Below, in pieces: positions 11,421-22,729 of a stretch of DNA of 64,000 bases. Position 1 is the stretch's first letter, and every line of letters starts with the position of its first letter. Source of the DNA: Phellopilus nigrolimitatus (Eukaryota > Basidiomycota > Agaricomycetes > Hymenochaetales > Hymenochaetaceae); NCBI GenBank assembly GCA_021029095.1, contig JAJOHG010000006.1, positions 496,001 through 560,000 on the forward strand, written 5' to 3'. A program made the position numbers and the translations under genes. Under the pieces are notes generated by a model that did not search any database, had not been told where the DNA came from, and saw only the letters and a list, made by a program, of their open reading frames with translations.

Positions 11421-14400
11421 ATGGACCCGGACACGAACTTGCCTCTGTTCCCTGCCCTCTGCCTCTACCCGCTCAACGACTCTTTCAGATACAAGTACAT
11501 CTATCTCGGCGACAACAAACGCGTACGGATCCGCCGTTCTGATGATCCCGCTGAAGTGAGTCCCAGGGCGCGGACGTTTCCCAGCGAGAGCAATGGCTAC
11601 TTCCAGACACCAGTGATCAGTGGCACACACGCCGAGGTCTGGGAAGAGAACGGGAAGATATACGTTCGGGACCTCAGGAGCGCGAATGGCACGTACCTGA
11701 ACGGTGACCGTCTGTCTGCGTCGCGTGTACTGTCGAGAGCGTTCGAGCTCGCGACGGATGATGTCGTCGTACGTCCTGTCTCTAATCCATTCAGCAGCTC
11801 TTCTTCATGAGCTAGTACGACAGGCCTTCGGCGGCGACATCCTTGACAAGGAAACAAATATCCTGCACCACGCAATCGTCGCGAAGGTAGCATGTATTCT
11901 CTCACCCGAAGACACACGCGCCCCTCAGGTCTATGCGCGTAACGCGGAAATCCGATTGAAAAACACGCTCGAAGAAGAATCACGTCTTAGCTCTACGGCA
12001 CAGACAGGAGACTCCTTCTTGGCCTCCCCTGGTGACCGTCAGGTTTCCTACCAAAGATATCGGTCACATACACTCCGATCCCTCACTGATCCAGTAACGA
12101 CCTTGCCAGACGACTTCCCATCGTTCTTCGGCCCTAGCATCATTTTCAAACCACTCAGCGACTCCTTCGGCGGCCCTAAGCATATCAGCCTCCCCGAGCA
12201 CCAGCGCATAGAGATTGGTCGAGAAAACACCTCGAATCCAGACACTGTCGCTAGCTGGTCTAACGGCTATTTTAACCAGAAGTCGGTTAGTCGCCAGCAC
12301 GCTGAGGTCTGGGAGGAGAACGGCAAGATCTTCATAAGGGACGTTGGGAGCTCGAACGGCACGGTTGTTAACGGCGTACGTCTGTCCGCAGAGGGTACTG
12401 CGTCAGGGCCATGCGAACTTAAGACGCACGATATAGTCGTACGTGCCATTTATTTCCTAATAGCATTTGTTCATTCTAACGAGTTACAGGAGTTCGGTAC
12501 CGATATCGTCGGTGATGATAGCAATGCGATTGTACACTATAGGGTCCCAGTGATGGTGGAATGTATGTACAACTCCCGAAATGTGATTTCAGTCAGTCAC
12601 CCGAGCTCGCCGACGTCCCCACGTGGTATCGACCTGCCTGGCGACATTGTCAGCGGGCTTTCCACGCCCCCGCACCAGCACGCGTTGCACATGCACTCCC
12701 CATGCCGCGACAGGAGGGCGGATCTCCAGAACCAGATGAGCCACAACCACAGCGTCGAACCAAGTGAGTCCCCGAAAAATTTGAAGCGGGCAGACTCGCA
12801 TACGGTCTTTTTGGATTTGATACTGTCTTTACGTTCCTCTGACACTGTTTTATTAGACTACGCGGAAAATGGGTCGAGCACTACGAGCCCCGCAAGTCCC
12901 ATTTCTTCGCCGCCAACCGCGGAACCGGTTCCGATACCCGCTCTCTACCGTCCTAAAATTCCTTCCTGGGTGGCTACCGGGCGTGACGCAACCGAGCATG
13001 ACACACCACATGAGGCGCATGATAAACAGGAGGTATTTCAACGCTTTACCGCATCTGAAAATATTCTCACTTTCTTTTAAATATGTCAAGGTTAAAGGGC
13101 AGAGTATCATGCTCGATGATACTGCCCGTCATTTTCCGAGTACACAGCTTGTTTCTTTGGTGACCAGTGAAGAAATTGATTTATTGCGTTCGCTTTACAT
13201 TTCTCGCATTTGTTCTCACTTTTCTGTGTTGACATTTATCCGATCCAGGCGTAAATCAAAACGTGCAGGAGTCGACGGACACCAGCGTCATTTACCTAGA
13301 CGAAGATATATCCGATAACGGTGATACCCTTGAGAGGAGTGAGCATACTTGGCGATTGACACTTGCACTAATTTTAACATTTTGCGCACTATTTGAAGCT
13401 CGTAAGGAGGTTTTAGAGCAGCTTCTCTTGAAACTCAAAGAACTTGATTTGACCGAGAAAATACAAGAGGGACGCCAATGGTGCGGAGGTGGTGGATATT
13501 CGGACGTATTCTTGGGGTCCGACTCTCATGGCACTCGAGTTGCTATCAAACGACTACGCTTTTTCATGCAGGGTGAACATATTTTTAACAAAGTATGTTC
13601 TAGCATTTGTTGACGAGTAAAATATGTGAATATTGATCTAATTCACCAGCGCGTGACAAGAGAGCTTAGGATCTGGTCTAAGCTCCGTCATCCCAATGTA
13701 CTTCCACTTAGAGGTTTTGTGATAGAAAGAGTAGAAAATCCGTTCAGGCTCGTCCCATCTCTGGTCACAGATTGGATGGGAAATGGATCAATGGCACAAT
13801 ATATGCTGCGAAAGAGCGTGGATATAAATAATTTACAAATGGTGACGAGTAAACTTCGGGTTTGACTACCATGGGTCTTCCAACTGACTCTTCCTTCATC
13901 ATACCAGATTGAAGGCATTTTAAATGGTCTTTGCTATTTACACTCCATGGGAGTGGTGCATGGGGATATGAAAGCTGCAAGTACATTTCACGACTCTACT
14001 AAACAACTGTCTGGTTTCATAAAAATTTCCGCTCACACATTTCTTTTTTGTTTCATAATGCAGGCCAATATCTTAATCTCACCTGATGGATGCCCATTAC
14101 TCATGGATTTTGGGTTATCACATCTTCTGATTTCAACCTCAACAATGGAGACAGCAACTGGTGCAACAAATGGGACTACCAGATGGATGGCCCCTGAGCT
14201 ACTATTACTGGATACAGCAAATGCTGCTGAGGCTGAGGATGGTGGAGCTGCTGGGAGTGTTGAAAGCGATTATGAGGTTCACACCAAACAATCTGATGTC
14301 TGGGCATTTGGGATGACAGCTCTTGTGAGTCCATGAGTGCTTTGGTTATATTGCTAGTAGTAAGCACTGACTGATCTTTTCAAAGGAGTTGTTGACCAAA

Positions 14401-14649
14401 CAAGTTCCCTATGCAAAGCTTAAATCCGATGCAAAGGTTATGTTTGCCATACATGCAAAAACTATGCCATCCAAGCCTGAGGGGCTAGAAAATTGGGAGG
14501 TCATTGACAGGAAGTTATGGGAGCTTTGCAAAATGTGCTGGGTGTTTAACCCCCTGGAAAGACCAGATGCAAGTCAGTTGTCAGATGAATTGAAGAGAAT
14601 CAGAGAGGAAAGCAAGGGCAATCTGGGAGTTGTAGTACAGGTTCTGTGA
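11421..14649 (+). CDS. chimeric FHA-FHA-TKL protein kinase
   Basis: Ten exons joined in phase give about 820 residues. Residues 1-150 form a diverged FHA module: it shares LYPLNDSF with the upstream gene and keeps Ser and His (SGTHAEVW) and NGT, but GR has become RR. Residues about 219-350 form a second FHA with intact key positions (EIGRENT, SRQHAEVW, SSNGTVVNG). A Ser/Pro-rich linker follows. The kinase domain runs from about 495 to 820, with glycine loop GGGGYSDVFLG, VAIKRL, catalytic loop HGDMKAANIL (HGD instead of HRD), DFGLS, WMAPELL and DVWAFG, so catalytic Lys and both Asp are present. One intron is GC-AG (AAAGCT|GCAAGT, 13977). The linker intron 13033-13268 is unusually long (236 bases), so two adjacent genes (an FHA-FHA gene and a kinase) remain an alternative. 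Confidence 0.72.
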
Positions 14650-14875
14650 TGTGTTGCTGGACATTGTATTCTGAATTTTATGTTCGGAATCCCTTCATCA
14701 AAGTGACAAAGTTGTATAGGCACTTACTCCTGCAGCCCAAAATTTACTCCCAGTTGTACTCCTGACTATCTTGATTTCCCTGCAGAGTTAAATATTTGGC
14801 AGGGTAAGTTTGTGATCACCATAGTTCTTGATAATCTAATCATTCTAAGTATACTCTAAACTACTAGAATTTTAT

Positions 14876-14972
14876 GGCCTGATGGTCTAGTAGTATGATT
14901 CCTTGTTAGGGCTTATGTATTACATTACATAATCAATCGAGGAGGTCCTGGGTTCAATTCCCAGTCAGGCCC
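14876..14972 (+). tRNA. tRNA-Pro (anticodon AGG) with a 25-base intron
   Basis: The acceptor stem GGCCTGA pairs with TCAGGCC, with discriminator C. The D arm starts GGTCTAG. The anticodon stem CCTTG pairs with CGAGG (one G-U). The T arm CTGGG/CCCAG closes TTCAATT. The anticodon AGG lies at 14908-14910 and the intron at 14912-14936, directly after position 37, the normal site. All four stems pair, so it could be functional, but it sits in a CpG-poor block. Confidence 0.85.
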
Positions 14973-15437
14973 ATTTGTTTTTTTGTCCTCAAAATTACTT
15001 TCCTAGGTATGTGGTCATTTTGCAACCTTTTCTACGAATCTTTTCGAGCGAGTTATGTGAGGTGGAAGTTGTGTTGAGGTTTGTGAGTGTCTCCGGGTTT
15101 GAGGGAAGCAGGGCTTGAATGGGAGGCTTGGTCTGGAGTGAAATGTATGAACTTCGCAACCTGACCTGTCAACTGATTTCTCATAAATTTTGTTTTGGCT
15201 GACAGTGTCAGAAACGACTCGCATGCATGCCTCTTAGGCCATAGGCTTTCGACTTGTGCTCTTAAGAGTCAGATGCAGTCAAAGGCGGTTTCAAGTATCC
15301 TTGAGCACGGTCACAGACACGGGGTTTACATCATATCGCATTAAGGCATAAATGCCCAGATAGCCACAAGAATCAGACATTGTATCAGGATAAACATTAT
15401 AAAGTCGCCGACAGAGAAATACAAAAGGCTAACGGCC
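14973..15437. other. intergenic region after the tRNA
   Basis: A T-rich stretch that could serve as a Pol III terminator follows the tRNA at about 14974-14987. The rest has no gene I can support and leads to the 3' end of the FAM50 gene. Confidence 0.45.
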
Positions 15438-16722
15438 TTACTTTCCCGCAATAGTATACTTCCCATAGTTCTTCTCCGGGTCAAATACCTGTCGGTAGCA
15501 GTGAGTTTTCAGTTTGCTAGTCAACCGCGCAACGGGCTGACGTACCTCCCACCGAGACGCAGGGAAGATATGTTTGTTCCGCTGGTACCAACTGCGTTCG
15601 ACGACCTTCCCTGCGTGTGACTCGTCCTTCTCGACTGTCGCGTCCGCGAGCAAGCGGATGTCGTCGTGCACGTCGAAATTGAACAACGGGCCGGACTTGC
15701 CACGAGCCTTGTTGATGATGAAGTCGTAGAACGTGTGGTGCTGTGTAATAAAGGTCTTTAATAAGCATAGTGTGCTATGCGAGAGAAAGGCGCGATACGA
15801 ACGTGTGGTATGATGAGGTCTTCCTACAGATGAGAAATATAACAGTGAGTTGGCCGAACAGCAAAGAGAGGAGTAAGTCGACATACTTTGACATACATGA
15901 GGTTATCGACGCTAACTCCCCGAAGCTCGGGGAATTGTTGGCGACACTTCTCTAGGAAGGCGCTGATACTGTCTCCCTTCTTGCACTAGGATATCCACAG
16001 TAAGTCTTGCCTCCCAATTCAAAGCCCATGACCAACGTACCGAGACAGATTTCCGGTGGCCGCTTCCGTCCCAGTAAGAATACGTGATCTCAATGTCCTC
16101 CTTCTTGAGCTCTTCTTGCCTCTTCAGCCAATTCTTGCGAAGTTCCTCACGGTCCCGCCTCTCCGTCTCCTCCCGCTCTCTGTCAGGTAGGAAAGACGTG
16201 TCTACGTTGGGATTCTTGCGAAGCCTCGTTTTCTTCGCATTGGCCTCGGAGTCGTCGCCGTTGGGCGTCCCAGAGGACGTTGAACCGTCACCTTCCTCGT
16301 CGTCCACGGCAAAAGACAACGTAGCTTTCGGGGCGCGTTTCCGCTTTTTCACCTTCTTCTGGTCATCCCTAAACGCACCTCCACGTTCTGTAAGCCACCC
16401 GTACCCACTATTGGTAGAGCAAGGAAAGTGAACATGATCAAACATACTTGAGATCGTCTGTCTTGGCCGCCTCGCGCGCCTTGGCTTCCTCAAGCTCGCG
16501 CCGGCGCTGTTGGAAGTCCTCGAGTCGGACGAGGCCGACGGTAGTCTTCTTGAGCGAGTCCTCCATGGAATCATTCTGCCCGACGAAGCGTGCCGTGGAC
16601 GGGCGCGACTTCTCCGTCTCGCTGATGAGCTTCTCCTTCTGGCGCTCGTAGTCCTCGCGCATGCGTGTACGCTCTTTCGCGAACGCGTCTTCGCGGCGAC
16701 CTTCAGATTGACTCGTAGCCAT
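15438..16722 (-). CDS. FAM50/XAP5 homologue, splicing-associated nuclear protein
   Basis: The minus-strand exons join without a break. The N-terminus is a charged coiled coil ([20 protein letters not shown], then [17 protein letters not shown]). A basic patch [17 protein letters not shown] and a region reading [17 protein letters not shown] follow. The conserved C-terminal XAP5 domain has [90 protein letters not shown] and [13 protein letters not shown]. Family members are nuclear and associated with spliceosome function and chromatin-linked gene expression. The gene is divergent from the mitochondrial S13 gene, with 157 bases between their starts. Confidence 0.92.
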
Positions 16723-16879
16723 TGTAAAAATGTGTGGTGCAACAAGTGAGAGTGAGAGGCAAGCACTGGCAGAAGATCTGCAATGAAGTGCTTAGGCGGT
16801 GTGACCATCGTAACAGTTCGTCACGGGCCTCTCTCCGAGTGTCGAAATCGGCCTCAAGCCTGACGTTGAAGTCAAGACG

Positions 16880-17417
16880 ATGGTATTTGTTCTCGGTGTG
16901 CAGCTTCCAGACAAAAAGCTAGCCAGAGTATGTCTCTTTCGTCTTCAAAGATTGAAGCGTAAAAGTCTGAGTTATACTGCAGATCGCTTTGTGCGCCTTC
17001 TACGGCATCGGCGAGAAGACCGCACAACGCCTCTGTGCGCGCTTGCAGATTCACAACACGCAGCGCGTTCGTAACCTCACCCCGATCCAAATCACTGGAC
17101 TTGCGTCCTTCCTTTCCGCCCCCCAATCGTCCGCGCCGATCCCCCGCTTCCCGCTCGCCGCCCCGAACTACGTTCCGCCCCCGACGACGCCTGTTCTTAG
17201 CGCGGCGACGCTTCAGGTGAACAGAAAGGATCCTCTACTCAAGCTGCGTGTCGAGGCCGAGCTGAAGCGTGAGGTGCGCGATAATATTGCGCACCAGCGT
17301 ATGATTGGAAGCTACGTCGGGAGGAGGCACGCAATGGGTCTGCCGGTCAGAGGCCAGAACACGCAAAACAATGCGAAGAATGCGAGGAAGTTTAACAGGA
17401 TAGAGAGATGGCGATAG
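16880..17417 (+). CDS. mitochondrial small-subunit ribosomal protein uS13m
   Basis: Two exons are joined across a 55-base intron after the N-terminus [16 protein letters not shown]. The product has the S13 opening (GVQLPDKK), the helix-hairpin-helix-like [20 protein letters not shown] and the basic RNA-binding C-terminus ([20 protein letters not shown], ending in a Lys/Arg-rich tail). Bacterial-type S13 sits in the small-subunit head and contacts the P-site tRNA. A mitochondrial role is inferred because the cytosolic eukaryotic S18 form is different. About 160 residues fits with a Pro/Ala-rich insertion in the middle. Confidence 0.87.
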
Positions 17418-18227
17418 GCTTTGCGGGATTCGGGCCGGTGCCTAAGTATGTCTGCATTTCTTTCACTTTGAGGATGCGAGCTGAAGAGTCAGTCCTCCTA
17501 GATTTACTCTATTTTTTGCACATAATCTATTCAAATTCCCCATCTCAATGAATGAACCTACCTCCGGATTGAAGTTAACAAGCACATTGTGTATGCGAAC
17601 GTGTCTTGCTTTCCTCTTGGTCGCGACTTTTCTAGCTACCGATTTTTTCCCGACAGCAGCCGGGCCCTTAAACCATTATCTGTCTCACCACAACACTCAG
17701 AACTCCATTGACCAATAAAAAATACTGGCATCGGAACTAGTATGAAATGTGTCAGGATGACGCCTTCCGCTTAACTTGAAGTGCGGAATCTCCCTTCAAT
17801 ACTTGGCTGCGAAATTTTGCCGAGCATAAATATATCGCCCTTTGACTCTGAGTCATAGTATGTACGACCTTCACCAGGCGCTGTCGGCAGCGGAAGCATG
17901 TGACGGCAGCTTGAAAAAAGATTTAAAAAATGAAAACTTATGTTCTTTTCTGTTCTGAGGATATTATTTTCCCGAATGTATCGAGATTCTGGTAGTGAGT
18001 CGACGTGCGGCTCCAACAGATATGATTATCTACAGCTGTTCTACGCAGTCTTTTCTCGTTCTTTCGTTGGCTGATGGGCTCAGGGCTGTGTGTTGTGTTG
18101 TGTGACTGGACGTGACACCCCAGGAAAGTCAAAGGGAGCAGTTTTCAGCGGTTGGTATCGTGTAGCATCTCCTTACCTGTTCACCACCTCTTTTTTCATC
18201 TCTTATATCTTCGCGAATAGACGACTA
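17418..18227. other. intergenic region upstream of the Ran gene
   Basis: About 800 bases without a supported gene. On the minus strand two short protein-like stretches occur (a basic one near 17565-17680 and one near 17771-17900 ending FRTSS). Neither has a convincing start or a recognisable family. The last 200 bases are presumably the promoter of the strongly expressed Ran gene. Confidence 0.4.
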
Positions 18228-19377
18228 TGGCCGAGCAGGTGACAATTCCTACATTCAAGCTTGTTCTCGGTATGTGCACCATCTTCATTCCTGATACGCG
18301 TCGACCTCATTTCTTCCCAAAACTTTCAAAAATGCTTCCACATATGCTATGATCGCGTGCACGATCGCGTTTATTTGCCTCTCGCTTGACTCCTGGTGTT
18401 GGATTGCGCGTACTGAACCGTTTGGATGGCAGTTGGAGACGGTGGTACCGGCAAGACGACGTTTGTCAAGGTATGTTTCACTTCGCGCTCTATCTATCAA
18501 GTATGATCGCGAGTTGATCTTTCAATTAACAGCGTCATTTGACGGGAGAATTCGAGAAAAAGTACATTGGTACGAGCCTCGCAATCATTATGTCGTTCTA
18601 AGGGCAGTCTCGCAACACCGTTGTTGCTAACACCGACGCGCTTTTCGCTTTTGTTTCTCCAGCGACGCTTGGTGTGGAAGTGCACCCCCTGCAGTTCTCG
18701 ACCAACTTTGGCACGATCCTCTTCAACGTATGGGACACTGCGGGCCAGGAGAAATTTGGTGGACTACGTGACGGGTACTATATTCAGGGCCAGTGTGGCA
18801 TCATCATGTTCGACGTCACCGCCCGCATCACATACAAGAACGTACCCAACTGGTTCCGTGATCTCGAGCGCGTGTGCGAGAACATCCCGATTGTGCTCTG
18901 CGGCAACAAGGTCGACGTGAAAGTGCGTAGATTTTTGGATTGGCATTTTTAATTGGGTTTGCTAATTTCTGTCATTATTTCGCAAAAATAAATAGGAACG
19001 AAAAGTCAAGACCGCCGGCGTCACCTTCCACCGGAAGAAGAATCTCCAGTACTTCGAGATCTCTGCGAAGTCAAACTACAACTTCGAAAAGCCATTCCTC
19101 TGGCTGGCGAGGAAGCTCGTTGGGTACGCTAAAAATGGTCAATAATATTCTGTTTGCCTTTCTTTGACCTAGCTTCGCAGTAACGCCACCCTTGAGTTCG
19201 TCGCTGCGCCTGCCCTTGCTCCTGCCGAAGTTGAGATTGACCATAACCTGATGGAGCAATACCAGAGGGATCTGGCCGTTGTACGCACTTATCCTTACCT
19301 CTCACTCATCACTTTTACTAACTTTCCTACTATAGGCCGAGGCCATTCCTCTCCCCGAAGAAGACGATGACCTGTAA
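18228..19377 (+). CDS. GSP1: Ran-family small GTPase
   Basis: Seven exons give a near-canonical Ran. The N-terminus [20 protein letters not shown] contains the P-loop GDGGTGKT. Then come [11 protein letters not shown] (switch I), [20 protein letters not shown] (switch II), [32 protein letters not shown], and the acidic tail [12 protein letters not shown]. Ran drives nucleocytoplasmic transport and spindle and envelope assembly. No frameshift is seen. Exon 1 codes for only 14 residues and ends inside LVLV, a typical intron position here. Confidence 0.97.
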
Positions 19378-19724
19378 TGTGTTCCGTTGTGTTGCGATTT
19401 CCCCCTTTCCCCCTACCTCTCGTGCATGTGCCATGTATGCTCCCCCGGGACCGCCGCGAAGCTGATTAAATACACCACCTGTTTTCATACATACTTACAA
19501 TACATGTACCACACGCATACGTTTCACGCCTGGAATTGACATCTTCTAAGTGCTGTCTTGGTTTATGAACCCAGGATTTTCACCTTCTACCTGATTTTTC
19601 GTCTCAGGCCGTCGATGATCTGCGTCAAGCATCATTCCCGTCTTGTCATGTCACCATTATCCCGTTAGACGCGCTTTCTTTCTTGACATCCTATTGAGAA
19701 GTTTGTAACCACCTAACTGGCTTT
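19378..19724. other. intergenic region between Ran and BCS1
   Basis: It holds the Ran 3' flank and the BCS1 upstream region. Nothing else was recognised. Confidence 0.45.
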
Positions 19725-21487
19725 ATGGCGGACGGACTACCGAAGGGAAAAGGCAGCTTGAACATACTGAACAGCATAAGTTCCCCAGACGCTGCTCAGC
19801 CAGTCGCGGCCGTCCAAGCTGTAAGTCCGGGACCAGCATCTGCAGCAAAGTCGTTTCTCCATGACTTCTTCGGCGACAAGTATGTTCTTAAAGTGTTTCT
19901 GCTGAGCTCTCAAGAGTGCTGAAGGCACTTGCTTTCAAGCGCAGCCCTTACTTTAATGCGGGGTTTGGGCTAATGGCGAGTCCATCGTTTTTTTTTAACG
20001 ATTACCCCTCGTGCTTATTTTCGTGGACTCTGATCTACAACGAAAACGCAGGGCGTCGGCGTAGCCCTGACCATCCTCCGGCAGTCGCTCGTGCTGGGAT
20101 CGACGACGTTGCAGCGGCGCATGCTCGTATCCGTCGAGATTCCAAACCGCGACCGCGCGTACGCGTGGGTCCTCCAGTGGATGGCCGAGCAGCAAACCGC
20201 GGCGCCCCGCGTACACGCTCGCTCCTCGCACGCCTGGCACCGCGCAGCCACCAACTGAGTGTCGAGACGCGCGTGCAAACGCACAAGAACGGGAGCGCGA
20301 ATGTCGGGTTCGAGCTCGTTGCGGGACCGGGCATACACTGGTTCAGGTACCGCGGCGCGTGGATGCAGGTGCGCGGTCTCATCGGCCCCTCGTTTGAAAT
20401 GAGCCGCTTACTTTGCTACGAACGACACAGGCCAAGCGTGAGCGCGACACGAAGTCCATGCACCTCACCTCGGGCACGCCGTGGGAGACCGTCACGCTCA
20501 CAACGCTCGCGCGCGACCGAGCGCTCTTCCCCGCGCTACTCGCAGAAGCGCGTGACGCCGCGCTGCGCGAGCAAGAGGGCAAGCTCGTGCTGTACACCGC
20601 GTGGGGCACCGAATGGCGCCCATTCGGCCTGCCGCGCCGGAAGCGTCCTGTAGGCAGCGTCGTTCTTGCAGATGGCGTCGCGGAGCGCATCGAGGAGGAC
20701 GTGCAGGCGTTTTTGAGGAGGAGAAAGTGGTATGCAGATCGAGGTGCGCCAGGGCTGGTCTTCGGGGCTTCTCTTTTATTTTTGCTTATTTCTCGTGTGG
20801 CCAGGCATACCGTATCGCAGGGGGTACCTCCTCCATGGACCACCCGGGTCTGGAAAATCTTCGTTTATACAGGCGCTCGCCGGCGCGCTTAATTACGATA
20901 TATGCTTACTGAACCTTTCGGAACGAGGGCTTGGCGACGACAAGCTCAACCACCTTCTATCAAATGCAGTTGAGCGCAGCATCGTCCTCATAGAGGACAT
21001 CGATGCTGCGTTCAACAAGCGCGTCCAAACAAGTGAAGATGGGTGTGTACCCCAGTTCCCCAAATAATATTCGGCTGCTCTAAAAACAGTAATTCGCGAC
21101 AGATACCAATCCTCCGTGACCTTCTCCGGTTTCTTGAACGCGCTTGACGGCGTCGCCTCGGGTGAGGAGCGCATCATCTTCATGACGACGAACCATCTTG
21201 AGCGGCTCGACCCCGCGCTCATCCGTCCGGGACGCGTCGACCTCCTCGAGACGATCGAAGACGCGCTGCCTTCACAAGCCACCAGACTGTTCCTGCGCTT
21301 TTACCGGGGCGACGATGACGTTGCCGACTCGGAACTGGGCATATTAGGTGCGGAGCTTGGACACATCGTGGAGGAGCAAATCAAGGCTGGCCGGCGCGTC
21401 AGCATGGCGGCGCTGCAGGGCTTGTTCATAAGAAGTGGTCCGATGGATGCTGTGAGACAATGTGCAGATATGTTCGAGAAGAAATGA
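19725..21487 (+). CDS. BCS1: mitochondrial AAA chaperone BCS1, one frameshift
   Basis: BCS1 is an inner-membrane AAA protein that inserts the Rieske Fe-S protein into complex III. The N-terminal membrane region reads [20 protein letters not shown], then the BCS1-specific domain ([58 protein letters not shown]). The AAA domain has Walker A ([12 protein letters not shown]), Walker B ([10 protein letters not shown]), [20 protein letters not shown] and the C-terminal extension. The intron after GFGLM uses a GC donor (ATG|GCGAGT). The frame is lost at about 20205-20208, where a C4 run would need a fifth C to link QQTAAP to [11 protein letters not shown]. The rest is intact, so a homopolymer assembly error is likely. 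Confidence 0.9.
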
Positions 21488-21575
21488 TCTGCAACCGGGT
21501 AGATGAGGCATTCTAGACATTACACTAATAATACGAACATTATGACAGCAAGAAAGACAACAAACCGATAGATGA

Positions 21576-22729
21576 TTAGAATACGGGTCTCCGTTTCCGA
21601 CCAGTGAATTTTGAGTCGCTGGGTACGCTTTCTTTCCCTCGTTGGCGGTACAACTGCAATGCGAAGTTCATGATAAGTATAAGATGAAGAAAAAGTAAAT
21701 AACCGGCACCATGCTGACCTCTTTTTTGTTTAATATCCAATCCTTCGCTTTGACACTCTTTCGCTTCCCGCTCTTCTCCCGCCTCCTCTCCTTGTCCCTT
21801 CTTCGCTCGTACGCGACTGTCTCCTCGCCTAACTCCTCTACCCTCAAGACCCTTCGGCACTTGCTGCGCGCCGCCGCTCCCGACAAAGAGGCACAAGAAC
21901 ACTTTCTTTGCCTTCTTCGAGTTTGGGTAGTCCACAACGACGCCACCGCCGAATCCGGCGCGCTGCGCGATGGAGGTGATGAGGTGGATCTGGTCGTCCG
22001 AGGTTGGATAGAACTGCTAGCACGGCGCGTGCGGGGTTGCGCAGTGCGGCGTAGAGAGTTGTGAAGAAGCGAGTGAGGCGGTGTGGGGGCGAGGAGGTCG
22101 GGTGCGAGGTCTCGGCGTTCAGGAGCCATTGGATCACGGATACGCTAGATACATTGCACGATAGTGGAAGGCTTTTTAGAAGAAAAAACATCATGTCGTT
22201 GAGGGGAGATATGGCACACCTGATAGCTCCGTCGAAACTTCCGGTCGAAAACCAAAGCCCTGCCCGATATCTTGCAAGAACAAGTCACCTTCCACCTCGC
22301 GTTCCAATGCCACCTCTTCGAGTGTGTTAGCCCTTGCGTCATTTTGAGCACCACAGACGTCTCACCTAACATGCTCGGCGCAATGTCCACACCAACCCAG
22401 TAATGTCCCTCCTCATCCAAAATTTCTCCAGACAGCCCGGACCCGCACCCAATGTCCAAAATGAATTTGGGCTCGTCTGGAGGCAGAGTTAGCAGCTCGA
22501 GTGTACGATGGGTCATGTCCGACTGAATCTGCTGTATGCGCGTGCTACATTATGCCTCTGCTTTAAATTTTCAAAGATCCGCAGGCAAGATGTATAACAT
22601 ACTTCGCTGTATATTTCTTGGCCTCGGTGTCGCCATAGTACTAACAAAAAATCTCAAATCCCACTTTTGCATCTGTTTCTTTGACGAACTCACTATTTCT
22701 GGGGGAGCTATAAGCTCTGGTCTCGACAT
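21576..22729 (-). CDS. BUD23: 18S rRNA (guanine-N7)-methyltransferase BUD23, frameshifted
   Basis: Bud23 methylates a guanine near the P site of 18S rRNA with Trm112. Exons give MSRPELIAPPEIYYGDTEAK, IQQIQSDMTHRTLELL, the SAM-binding motif ILDIGCGSGLSGE, GVDIAPSML, GDLFLQDIGQGFGFRP, QWLLNAETSHPTSSPPHRL, DDQIHLITSIAQRAGFGGG, YPNSKKAKKVFLCLFVG and the family's C-terminus (KDWILNKKE, SDSKFTGRKRR). Three single-base problems break the reading: one G missing near 22243 (GFRP to SFDGAIS), one extra base near 22018 (RAVL to QFYPTSDD), and one extra base near 21840 (GLEG to EELGEE). Each repairs an otherwise colinear match, pointing to assembly error or a recently dead copy. Confidence 0.88.

Noticed and set aside
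13033..13268. A hidden extra exon inside the long linker intron of the FHA-kinase gene
   Set aside because: Candidate internal exons (for example about 13089-13157) lead into a stop at the GCGTAAATC acceptor, so a single long intron fits better, though this is not certain.
17565..17680. Basic minus-strand peptide (KKSVARKVATKRKARHV) between uS13m and Ran
   Set aside because: No start codon, no convincing splice partners and no family match; an isolated open stretch.
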